A stretch of 64,000 nt of DNA from assembly GCA_016185015.1 (NCBI GenBank), contig JACPOI010000009.1, positions 30,618-94,617 of the forward strand, given 5' to 3'. Position 1 is the first letter of the stretch. The number at the start of each line of letters is the position of its first letter. Origin of the DNA: Burkholderiales bacterium (lineage in GTDB: Bacteria; Pseudomonadota; Gammaproteobacteria; Burkholderiales; Burkholderiaceae_C). Made by a program: the position numbers and the translations under genes. Shown here piece by piece: positions 52,457 to 60,105 of this stretch. Under the pieces are notes generated by a model. It worked only from the letters and a program-made list of their open reading frames with translations. It was not told the origin of the DNA and did not search any database.

Positions 52457-52565
52457 GGTGTACGTCGGAGTGAAAGCGTGCAGACAGTGTCGACGGCCTG
52501 AAGTCATACGTCAAAGACTGATTTGGTATAAAAAGCATATTTTTTTTGTATGAATAGGGTGGACT
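52457..52565. promoter_or_regulatory. Divergent AT-rich promoter region of the LysR and dehydrogenase genes
   Basis: This 109-base gap is strikingly AT-rich from 52520 on. CATAC at 52505-52509 and GTATG at 52548-52552 form an inverted pair around GGTATAAAAAGCATA. Spacing and composition suit LysR binding, which usually needs T-N11-A sites, but I cannot assign exact sites. It probably serves both directions. Confidence 0.5.
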
Positions 52566-53486
52566 ATGGAATTGAGGCATCTGCGTTATTTCGTCACCGT
52601 GGCCGAGCAGGGCAGCGTGAGCCGCGCGGCACAAAAGCTGTTCATCGCGCAGCCGCCGCTGTCGGCGCAGATCCGGCAGCTCGAAGAGGAGGTGGGGGTC
52701 AGCCTGTTCACGCGCCAGCCGCGCGGGGTGCGGCTGACCGAGGCAGGGGCATCGTTCCTGGAGGATGCGCGCGCCATCCTGGCGCGGGCGCAGCAGGCCA
52801 CCGTGCGGGCGCGGGAGCGTCAGGCCGGACAGCGCGCGACCTTGCGCCTGGGCCTGGTGCCGTCCACCATCCACTCGGTCTTGCCGGGCCTGCTCGCACG
52901 CCTGGCCGGCGAAGCGTTGACGGTGAATGTCGAGGTGCGCGAGATGATCACCTCGCAGCAGGTGCAAGCCCTGCACAACAAGGAAATCGATCTGGGCATC
53001 GCGCGCCCCGGCGAGGACAGCCAGCTGGCGGAGATGGCGGCGGTCATCGACGATCCCTACTGCCTGGCCCTGCCCGCGGGCAACCCCCTGGCGCGCAGCC
53101 GCAAGCCCCTGGCGCTGCGGCAGGCGGCGCACGAGCGGTTTGTGAGCTTCTCGCGTTACCAGGACGCCGACTACTTCGACCGGACGGCGGCACTGTGCAT
53201 GGAGGCCGGTTTCACGCCCGACATCCGACATGAGGCGGGCCAGTTCGTCAACGTGCTGGCCATGGTGGGCTGCGGCCTGGGCGTGGCCATCGTGCCGGCG
53301 TCCTTTGCCACCTTGCCCCAGGGGCAGGTGGCGTTTCGCCGCCTGGAGGGCTCGCGCTTCAAGAGCCGGCTGGGCATCCTGCGCGGACCGCAGCAGGAGC
53401 AGGACGACTGGTCGGCACGGGTCATCGCCTTGGCGGTGCGTGAACTGGAAAGTTTGGGGAAACGGCTGGTGTCCCGGCAGAAATGA
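52566..53486 (+). CDS. LysR family transcriptional regulator
   Basis: The 306-residue regulator has the N-terminal helix-turn-helix (MELRHLRYFVTVAEQGSVSR, AAQKLFIAQPPLSAQIRQLE) and a periplasmic-binding-like effector domain. The CatR/CbnR-style start ELRHLRYFV suggests an aromatic or carboxylate ligand. It is divergent from the dehydrogenase-unknown-Bug operon across a 109-base AT-rich region and most likely activates that operon in response to its substrate. Confidence 0.95.
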   Translation: MELRHLRYFVTVAEQGSVSRAAQKLFIAQPPLSAQIRQLEEEVGVSLFTRQPRGVRLTEAGASFLEDARAILARAQQATVRARERQAGQRATLRLGLVPSTIHSVLPGLLARLAGEALTVNVEVREMITSQQVQALHNKEIDLGIARPGEDSQLAEMAAVIDDPYCLALPAGNPLARSRKPLALRQAAHERFVSFSRYQDADYFDRTAALCMEAGFTPDIRHEAGQFVNVLAMVGCGLGVAIVPASFATLPQGQVAFRRLEGSRFKSRLGILRGPQQEQDDWSARVIALAVRELESLGKRLVSRQK

Positions 53487-53622
53487 AGCCGGATGGCCCG
53501 TCCCCGCAGGCGCTGGCAAGACCCAGCCGTTTCAGGGGCATGACCGGGGGCTCGGGCCTGGTATTCCAGGCTGCGTCACAATCCATACCCATTCCGATTC
53601 CCCTCCTACGCTAGGACGCGCC

Positions 53623-54288
53623 ATGACCACCACCCTCCAGATCGATTTCGTCTCCGACGTGGCCTGCCCCTGGTGTGCCGTGGGCCTGGGCGGCCTGGAA
53701 CAGGCGCTCGAGAACCTGCTGGGCCAGGTCGACGCCCACATCAGTTTCCAGCCCTTCGAGCTGAACCCTGCCATGGGCCCCGAGGGCCAGGACATGACCG
53801 AGCACCTGACGCAGAAGTACGGCTCCACGCCTGAACAGCAGGCGCAGATCCGCGAGACCATCCGCGCGCGCGGCGCTGCGGTCGGTTTCAGCTTCAAGCC
53901 CGAGGGGCGCGGGCGCATCTGGAACACCTTCGACGCGCACCGCCTGCTGCACTGGGCCGGCGAACAGGGCGCCGACAAGCAGTACGCCCTGAAGAAGGAG
54001 CTGCTCATCGCCTACCACGGTCGTGCCGAGAACGTGTCCGATGCCGAAGTGCTGGTGCACGCCTGCCTCACCGCCGGCCTGGACGAGGCGCGGGCCCGCG
54101 AGATCCTGGGCAGTGACGAATACGCCCTGGCCGTGCGCGAGAACGAGCTGCAGTGGCAGCAGGCCGGCATCAGCTCGGTGCCTGCCGTCATCGTGAACCG
54201 CCAGTACCTGATCTCGGGCGGCCAGCCCGTGGCGGCGTACGAGGACGCGCTGCGCCGCATCGCCAGCGAGGTCGCCCAGGCGAGCTGA
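53623..54288 (+). CDS. DsbA/FrnE-like thioredoxin-fold oxidoreductase
   Basis: The 221-residue protein has the thioredoxin fold with a CPWC active site in FVSDVACPWCAVG, a helical insert (WNTFDAHRLLHWAGEQGAD) and the cis-Pro segment GISSVPAVIVNRQYLISGGQ. It lacks a signal peptide and is therefore a cytoplasmic FrnE-type dithiol oxidoreductase rather than periplasmic DsbA. Related proteins protect against oxidative stress. No coupled neighbours; LysR is 136 bases upstream. Confidence 0.92.
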   Translation: MTTTLQIDFVSDVACPWCAVGLGGLEQALENLLGQVDAHISFQPFELNPAMGPEGQDMTEHLTQKYGSTPEQQAQIRETIRARGAAVGFSFKPEGRGRIWNTFDAHRLLHWAGEQGADKQYALKKELLIAYHGRAENVSDAEVLVHACLTAGLDEARAREILGSDEYALAVRENELQWQQAGISSVPAVIVNRQYLISGGQPVAAYEDALRRIASEVAQAS

Positions 54289-54380
54289 AGAGCGCCGGCC
54301 AAACTGCAAGCGTTTGTTTCCGCCGCCCTGGGGCCGGGTGGCTCTGGTTTAATCTCCGGCTAAGTCCCTGGAGGAAAACC

Positions 54381-54914
54381 ATGTCGGTCCTGCTGCGTTA
54401 TGTGATGATCGTTGTTGCCTGCATCTGCCTGCTGGCCGGCATGCAACTGCCCCATCTGGCCGACCAGTACGCCAAGCGCGTGGACGCCACGCTGCGCGAA
54501 GTCACCATCAACTTTCAGCCTTTCCTGATCATTGCCAACCAGCACACCGGCGGCAACGTCGAGGCGCTGATCGCCATGCACCGCCAGAGCAATGTGGCCG
54601 CCTTCAAGGCCGAAGGCGACGCCATCGAGCGCATGTACGAGCGCAAGCTGCGTTTTGAGGCGGAGGCCAAGGCGCTGCAGACCCATCTGCCCGGTCGCCT
54701 CTGGCATGTGGCCTTCCGCGCCGATCCGGACCTGCGCGAGCAGACCCTGATCCAGTACAACGCGACCGTGCCGCTGACGCAGGACGCGCTGATCGCTGGT
54801 GGCGTGGTGGCGCTGGTCATGCTGTTGCTGCTCGAAGCCGCCATGGCCGGGGGGCGGCGCCTGCAGGCCATGGCCACGCGGTACATCAACCACCGCTGGC
54901 GCGGCGCCCACTAG
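54381..54914 (+). CDS. DUF2937 family membrane protein
   Basis: The 177-residue protein has an N-terminal membrane segment (LLRYVMIVVACICLLAGMQL), a soluble helical middle with PHLADQYAKRVDATLREV, and a second membrane segment near 139-156 (ALIAGGVVALVMLLLLEAAM). This is the DUF2937 layout. Function is unknown. CTGGAGG stands 8-14 bases before the ATG. It reads in the same direction as the metallophosphatase gene 65 bases downstream. Confidence 0.85.
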   Translation: MSVLLRYVMIVVACICLLAGMQLPHLADQYAKRVDATLREVTINFQPFLIIANQHTGGNVEALIAMHRQSNVAAFKAEGDAIERMYERKLRFEAEAKALQTHLPGRLWHVAFRADPDLREQTLIQYNATVPLTQDALIAGGVVALVMLLLLEAAMAGGRRLQAMATRYINHRWRGAH

Positions 54915-54979
54915 TCACGTCCCTGTCACGCTCCGGCGCTAGGATGGGCCCTGTGCCTTTACGCCCGGGGTGGCCTCTC

Positions 54980-55945
54980 ATGTTCTTGCGTCGAATCTGC
55001 TGTCTGGTGGCCCTGGGATGGGCCTGTGCCGCAACGGGGCAGCCCCTGTCCTTCGCCCTCTTCGGTGACACGCCTTACAGCCGCCTGGAGCGTGAGCAGC
55101 TGCCCGCCATGCTGGCGGCCATGGGCCGCGACAAGCTGGCCTTTGCCGTGCATGCCGGGGACATCAAGAACGGCTCCAGCCATTGCAGCGATGAAGTCTT
55201 TCTTGACATGCTGGGCCTGTTCCAGGCTGCGCCCTTGCCACTGGTCTATGTGCCGGGCGACAACGAATGGACCGACTGCCACCGCGCCAACAACGGCCCC
55301 TATGACCCGCTGGAGCGCCTGACCCGCTTGCGCGAGCTGTTTTTTCAAAGCGACGACACGCTGGGCGCACGGCCGTTCCGGCTGGAGCGACAGAGCCGCG
55401 ATCCGGCCTATGCGGCCTATCGTGAGAACGTGCGCTGGGAGCAGCGCGGTGCGCTGTTCGTCGGCCTGAACCTGCCGGGCAGCGAAAACAACTACCACGG
55501 TACGCGCGGCAGTGGCGGCCCGGTGGCCGAGTTCATCGAGCGCAGTGAGGCCAACCGCGTCTGGCTGGCGCAGGCCTTTGCCCTGGCGCGCGTCCGTCGG
55601 CTGGCCGGCGTGCTGATCGTGGTGCAGGGCAATCCGGGCTTCGAAGCCGCCCGCGCTGGCCAGCCCAGGCCCGGCTACCGCGACTTCATTGCGCAGCTAC
55701 GCAAGGAGACCGAGGCTTACGCCGGGCAGGTGGTGCTGGTCCACGGGGACACGCACAGACAACAGATCAACCAGCCGCTGTTCGACGAGGCTGGCCAGAA
55801 GGTGCTGGGCAACTTCACCCGCGTCGAAATCTACGGCTCGCCCTTCATGGGATGGGTCCAAGGCACGTTGGACCCGGCCAGTCCCACGGTGTTCAGCTTC
55901 ACGCCCCATCGCTGGAGTCCGGCACCCGCTGCATCTTCTCCCTGA
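54980..55945 (+). CDS. Exported calcineurin-like metallophosphatase
   Basis: The 321-residue protein starts at 54980 with a signal peptide (MFLRRICCLVALGWACAATG). Metallophosphoesterase motifs follow in order: FALFGDTPYS, VHAGDIKNGSSH, VPGDNEWTDC (GDNE instead of the usual GNHE) and LVHGDTHRQQIN. They bind two metal ions and cleave phosphoesters outside the cytoplasm. The open frame extends to 54944, but only the 54980 start gives a clean signal. The ATP-grasp gene of the Anbu cluster begins 58 bases after its stop. Confidence 0.88.
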   Translation: MFLRRICCLVALGWACAATGQPLSFALFGDTPYSRLEREQLPAMLAAMGRDKLAFAVHAGDIKNGSSHCSDEVFLDMLGLFQAAPLPLVYVPGDNEWTDCHRANNGPYDPLERLTRLRELFFQSDDTLGARPFRLERQSRDPAYAAYRENVRWEQRGALFVGLNLPGSENNYHGTRGSGGPVAEFIERSEANRVWLAQAFALARVRRLAGVLIVVQGNPGFEAARAGQPRPGYRDFIAQLRKETEAYAGQVVLVHGDTHRQQINQPLFDEAGQKVLGNFTRVEIYGSPFMGWVQGTLDPASPTVFSFTPHRWSPAPAASSP

Positions 55946-56003
55946 AACGGCGGCCGGGCACGACCCTTGCTCTGATCCAGGTGTCAGAGAAGGCTTGTGC
56001 ACC

Positions 56004-57428
56004 ATGAAGAACGTGTTTGATGAAATGCATGCCCCAAACGGGGGCACGCGTGCGCATTACGCCCCATACCAGGACTGGTTGTCCCTGATGCCGGCGGCCC
56101 ACATCGCCCAAAAGCGTGCAGAGGCCGATTCCGCCTTCCACCGCTCCGGCATCACGTTCGCCGTGTATGGCGAGAACGCGGGCAAGGAGCGGCTGATTCC
56201 CTTCGACATCGTGCCGCGCATCATCCCGGCAGCCGAGTGGGAGCTGCTGGAGCGCGGCCTGCGCCAGCGTGTCAACGCGCTCAACGCCTTCGTCCACGAC
56301 ATCTACCACGAGCAGCGCATCGTCAAGGCCGGCCTGATCCCGGCCGAGCAGGTCTTCTGCAACGCGCAGTACCGCCCCGAGATGCAGGGCGTGACGGTGC
56401 GCAACGACATCTACGCCCACATCGCCGGCATCGACATCGTGCGCGCCTCGCTGCCGGGTGGGGAGGCTGCCTACTACGTGCTGGAGGACAACCTGCGCGT
56501 GCCCTCGGGCGTGTCCTACATGCTGGAGAACCGGCGCATGATGATGCGCCTCTTCCCCGAGCTCTTCGGCCGCTTCAAGGTGCGGCCGGTGGACCACTAT
56601 CCGGACCTGCTGCTCGACACCCTGCGCCAGGCCGCGCCGGCCGGCGTGGACGATCCCACCGTGGTGGTGCTCACGCCCGGCGCCTTCAACAGCGCGTATT
56701 TCGAGCATGCCTTCCTGGCCCAGCAGATGGGTGTGGAGCTGGTCGAGGGCAAGGACCTGTTCGTGCATGACGAGACGCTCTTCATGCGCACCACCCAGGG
56801 CCCGCGCCGGGTGGACGTGATCTACCGCCGCATCGACGACGACTTCCTCGACCCGTTGGCCTTCCGCGCCGACTCGGCCTTGGGCGTGGCGGGCCTGCTC
56901 TCGGTCTACCGCGCTGGCCGCGTCACGCTGGCCAATGCCATCGGCACCGGCGTGGCCGACGACAAGTCCATCTACCCCTATGTGCCCGACATGGTGCGCT
57001 TCTACCTCTCGGAGGAGCCCATCATCGCCAACGTGCCCACCTACCAGTGCCGCAAGCCCGACGAACTGAGCTACGTGCTGGCCAATATGGAGCAGCTGGT
57101 GGTGAAGGAGACGCACGGCGCCGGCGGCTACGGCATGCTGGTCGGTCCGGCTTCGACGAAAGCCGAGGTGGCGGACTTCCGCGAACGCGTGAAGGCCGCG
57201 CCGGACAAATACATCGCCCAGCCCACACTCGCGCTCTCGGCCTGCCCGACCTTCGTGGAGTCGGGCATCGCCCCGCGCCACATCGACCTGCGGCCCTTCG
57301 TGCTCTCGGGTCGCGAGGTGCGCATGGCGCCCGGCGGCCTGACGCGCGTGGCGCTCAAGGCCGGCTCCCTGGTGGTGAACTCGTCGCAGGGCGGTGGCAC
57401 CAAGGACACCTGGGTGCTGGAGGACTGA
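56004..57428 (+). CDS. Circularly permuted ATP-grasp type 2 protein (Anbu cluster)
   Basis: This 474-residue protein belongs to the permuted ATP-grasp family (formerly DUF404/DUF407). Marks are FDIVPRIIPAAEWELLERGL, YYVLEDNLRVPSGVSYMLEN, NLRVPSG, and VVKETHGAGGYGMLVGP for ATP binding. Such enzymes likely form an amide or peptide-like bond; the substrate is unknown. The start MKNVFDEMHAP is chosen from family fit. Next come the alpha-E gene (5 bases), the transglutaminase and the Anbu gene, the order known for Anbu operons. Confidence 0.93.
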   Translation: MKNVFDEMHAPNGGTRAHYAPYQDWLSLMPAAHIAQKRAEADSAFHRSGITFAVYGENAGKERLIPFDIVPRIIPAAEWELLERGLRQRVNALNAFVHDIYHEQRIVKAGLIPAEQVFCNAQYRPEMQGVTVRNDIYAHIAGIDIVRASLPGGEAAYYVLEDNLRVPSGVSYMLENRRMMMRLFPELFGRFKVRPVDHYPDLLLDTLRQAAPAGVDDPTVVVLTPGAFNSAYFEHAFLAQQMGVELVEGKDLFVHDETLFMRTTQGPRRVDVIYRRIDDDFLDPLAFRADSALGVAGLLSVYRAGRVTLANAIGTGVADDKSIYPYVPDMVRFYLSEEPIIANVPTYQCRKPDELSYVLANMEQLVVKETHGAGGYGMLVGPASTKAEVADFRERVKAAPDKYIAQPTLALSACPTFVESGIAPRHIDLRPFVLSGREVRMAPGGLTRVALKAGSLVVNSSQGGGTKDTWVLED

Positions 57429-57433
57429 AGCAT

Positions 57434-58375
57434 ATGTTGTCACGCACCGCCGACCATCTCTACTGGATGTCCCGCTACACCGAGCGGGCCGAAAACATCG
57501 CCCGCATGCTCGAGGTGAGCTACCGCATGTCCTTGCAGACGCCCAATGTGCAGGGCGGCTACTGGGGCGCGGCCCTGGGCATCAACGGCCTGGAGGAGGC
57601 CTACCGCGCCAAGTACGGTGCCATCACCGCCGGCAACGTGCTGCGTTTCATGAGCGTGGACCTGGACAACCCCTCGTCCATCCTGGCCTGCCTGCGCGCC
57701 GCGCGCGAGAACTGCCACGCCGTGCGCGGCACTGTCACCTCCGAGGTCTGGGAGACCGTCAACACCACCTGGCTGGAGGCGCGCGACTCGGTGCAGTCCC
57801 TGCCGCAGGGCAGCATCCAGGGCAGCGAGCTCACCAAGTATTTCGAGTGGGTCAAGTTCCGGTCCCACCTCTCGCGCGGTGTCACCGTGGGCACCATGCT
57901 GCAGGACGAGGCCTTCCACTTCATCCGCCTGGGCACCTTCCTGGAACGTGCCGACAACACCGCACGCCTGCTGGACGTGAAGTTCGACGAGCTGGCACCG
58001 AAGACCGCCGCCGACGGCGAGTACTACGAGTGGAGCGCCTTGCTGCGCTCGGTCTCGGCCTTCGAGATCTACCGCAAGGTCTACCGCGACATGATCACGC
58101 CGCAGCGCGTGGCCGAGCTGCTGATCCTGCGCGAGGACATGCCGCGCTCGCTGCATGCCTGCATGAAGGAGGTGCACCAGATCCTGGGTCTGGTGGCCAA
58201 TGCGCGCTCGCAGGAAACCGTGCGCCAGGCCGGCGCCATGTATTCGCGCCTGCGCTATGGCCGCATCGAGGACATCGCCGCGCGCGGCCTGCACGCGGTG
58301 CTGACCGATTTCCTGGACGGCACCGCCGACCTGGGCAACCGCATCGCGCAGGACTTCCTGCTGCCCATAGGCTGA
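57434..58375 (+). CDS. Alpha-E domain protein (Anbu cluster)
   Basis: The 313-residue all-helical protein carries the alpha-E pattern (MLSRTADHLYWMSRYTERAE, ENIARMLEVSYRMSL, FHFIRLGTFLERADNTARLL). In known Anbu operons it is always paired with the permuted ATP-grasp protein and transglutaminase, and may form a complex with the ATP-grasp enzyme. No catalytic residues are known for the family. It starts 5 bases after the ATP-grasp stop and ends 14 before the transglutaminase gene. Confidence 0.93.
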   Translation: MLSRTADHLYWMSRYTERAENIARMLEVSYRMSLQTPNVQGGYWGAALGINGLEEAYRAKYGAITAGNVLRFMSVDLDNPSSILACLRAARENCHAVRGTVTSEVWETVNTTWLEARDSVQSLPQGSIQGSELTKYFEWVKFRSHLSRGVTVGTMLQDEAFHFIRLGTFLERADNTARLLDVKFDELAPKTAADGEYYEWSALLRSVSAFEIYRKVYRDMITPQRVAELLILREDMPRSLHACMKEVHQILGLVANARSQETVRQAGAMYSRLRYGRIEDIAARGLHAVLTDFLDGTADLGNRIAQDFLLPIG

Positions 58376-58389
58376 TACCGGAGTTCACC

Positions 58390-59214
58390 ATGCTGCTCAA
58401 CATCCGCCACGAAACCCTCTACCGCTACGCCGTGCCGGCCAGCTACAGCCTGCAGTACATGCGCCTGTGGCCTCGCGCCGACGGCGGCCAGCGCGTGCTG
58501 CACTGGCGCATCGACGCGCCGGGCCGGCGCTGGGCCCAGACCGACGCCTATGGCAACGCGGTCTTCGTCACCTCGCTGACCGACAAGCACGACGAAGTCC
58601 GCGTCGTGGCCCAGGGCCAGGTGGAGACCTCGGACGAGCGCGGCGTGCTGCTGTCGCACGATTCGGCCGTGCCGCCGCTGGCCTTCGCCCAGCCCACGCC
58701 GCTGACCGGCGCGGACGCCGCCATCGAGGCCCTGGCTGCTGCCGCCCTGGGCGAGGTGCGTGCCGAGTCCCTGGACAACCCCGCGCCCTTGCAGGCGCTG
58801 GTTGACGCCGTCTTTGCGCGTGTGGCCTATGTGCAGGGCGTGACCGATGTGTTCCACACCGCGGCCGAAGTGCTGCGCCAGGGGCAGGGCGTTTGCCAGG
58901 ACATGGCCCACGTCTTTCTGGCCTGCTGCCGCGCGCGCGGCATCCCGGCGCGTTATGTGAGCGGTTACCTGCTGACCGATGCCAGCCATGCCGCCTCGCA
59001 CGCCTGGGCCGAAGCCTGGCTGCCGCGTGCGCGCGGCGGTGCCGGCGCCTGGGTGGGTTTCGACGTCACGCACCAGCGCCTGGCCGGCCCCGAACTCTGC
59101 CGCCTGGCCGTGGGCCGCGACTTTGCCGACGCCAGCCCCATGCGCGGCATCCATGTGGGCGGCGGCGGGGAAGCGCTGAGCGTGAACGTGGCGGTGCAGG
59201 GTACCGACCAGTAA
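58390..59214 (+). CDS. Transglutaminase-like cysteine protease (Anbu cluster)
   Basis: The 274-residue protein has a bacterial transglutaminase N-domain (LLNIRHETLYRYAVPASYSL) and a papain-like core with the catalytic Cys in GQGVCQDMAHVFLACCRARG, His in ASHAWAEAWLP, and Asp in WVGFDVTHQR. It lacks a signal peptide and works in the cytoplasm, probably as a peptidase that trims or joins a peptide made by the ATP-grasp partner. The Anbu gene follows 128 bases later. Confidence 0.94.
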   Translation: MLLNIRHETLYRYAVPASYSLQYMRLWPRADGGQRVLHWRIDAPGRRWAQTDAYGNAVFVTSLTDKHDEVRVVAQGQVETSDERGVLLSHDSAVPPLAFAQPTPLTGADAAIEALAAAALGEVRAESLDNPAPLQALVDAVFARVAYVQGVTDVFHTAAEVLRQGQGVCQDMAHVFLACCRARGIPARYVSGYLLTDASHAASHAWAEAWLPRARGGAGAWVGFDVTHQRLAGPELCRLAVGRDFADASPMRGIHVGGGGEALSVNVAVQGTDQ

Positions 59215-59342
59215 GATCGCTCATGCAGAATCCCGCTGAGGTCCAGGCCGGACCCGCCGCAGCCGAGCCCCGGAAGGGGCTGGGGGCGGAGGCGGACCCC
59301 TTGTGCGGGCTGCAAGAAGACAAAGCAGGAGATGACAGCGCC

Positions 59343-60089
59343 ATGACCTATTGCGTCGCCGTCCGCAACGATGCGGGGCTGGTATTCCTTTCCGACTCGC
59401 GCACCAACGCCGGGGTGGACCAGATCAACACCTTTCGCAAGATGCACGTCTACGAGGTGCCGGGCGAGCGTGTCATGGTGCTGCTCACGGCTGGCAACCT
59501 GGCCATCAGCCAGGCCGTGGCCAGCGGCCTCAAGGTGCAGATGCAGGCCCATGGCGAAGACCCCGGGCAGAAGAGCCTGGCCAGCGCCCCCAACATGTTC
59601 TCCGCCGCCAAGATGGTGGGGGAGGCGGTGCGCAAGGTGCATGCGCGCGACGCCGAATCGCTCAAGGCCTTCGGCATTGAGTTCAACGTCAGCCTGATCT
59701 TCGGCGGCCAGATCGGGGACGAGGAACCGCGCCTCTTCAACATCTATTCCGCTGGCAACTTCATCGAGGCCACGCCCGAGACACCGTATTTCCAGATTGG
59801 CGAGTCGAAATACGGCAAGCCCATCCTGGACCGCGTCATCGGCAGCCAGCTCAGTCTGGACGAAGTCGCCAAGTGCTGCCTGATCTCCATGGATTCGACC
59901 ATGAAGTCCAACCTGTCGGTCGGCCTGCCGCTGGACCTGCTGTGTTACGAGAAGGACGCGCTCAAGGTGCAGCGCCGCACCCTGATCGACGGCAGGGACC
60001 CCTACTTCGCCTCGCTGCGCGAACGCTGGGGCGAGCAGCTGCGCAAGGTGTTCAACGAGCTGCCTGCACCGGGCTACTGGAAGAAGTAG
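59343..60089 (+). CDS. Anbu (ancestral beta-subunit) proteasome-type protein
   Basis: The 248-residue protein begins MTYCVAVRNDAGLVFLSDSR, the hallmark of Anbu, a proteasome/HslV relative with Thr2 as the exposed catalytic residue and no propeptide. It continues with TNAGVDQINTFRKMHVYEVP, IFGGQIGDEEPRLF and ends NELPAPGYWKK. Anbu forms open helical rings, and its substrate is unknown. It is the last gene of the ATP-grasp / alpha-E / transglutaminase set. The frame is open upstream, but the Thr2 start is required for the N-terminal nucleophile. Confidence 0.95.
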   Translation: MTYCVAVRNDAGLVFLSDSRTNAGVDQINTFRKMHVYEVPGERVMVLLTAGNLAISQAVASGLKVQMQAHGEDPGQKSLASAPNMFSAAKMVGEAVRKVHARDAESLKAFGIEFNVSLIFGGQIGDEEPRLFNIYSAGNFIEATPETPYFQIGESKYGKPILDRVIGSQLSLDEVAKCCLISMDSTMKSNLSVGLPLDLLCYEKDALKVQRRTLIDGRDPYFASLRERWGEQLRKVFNELPAPGYWKK

Positions 60090-60105
60090 CCCGGGCCCTA
60101 ACAGC

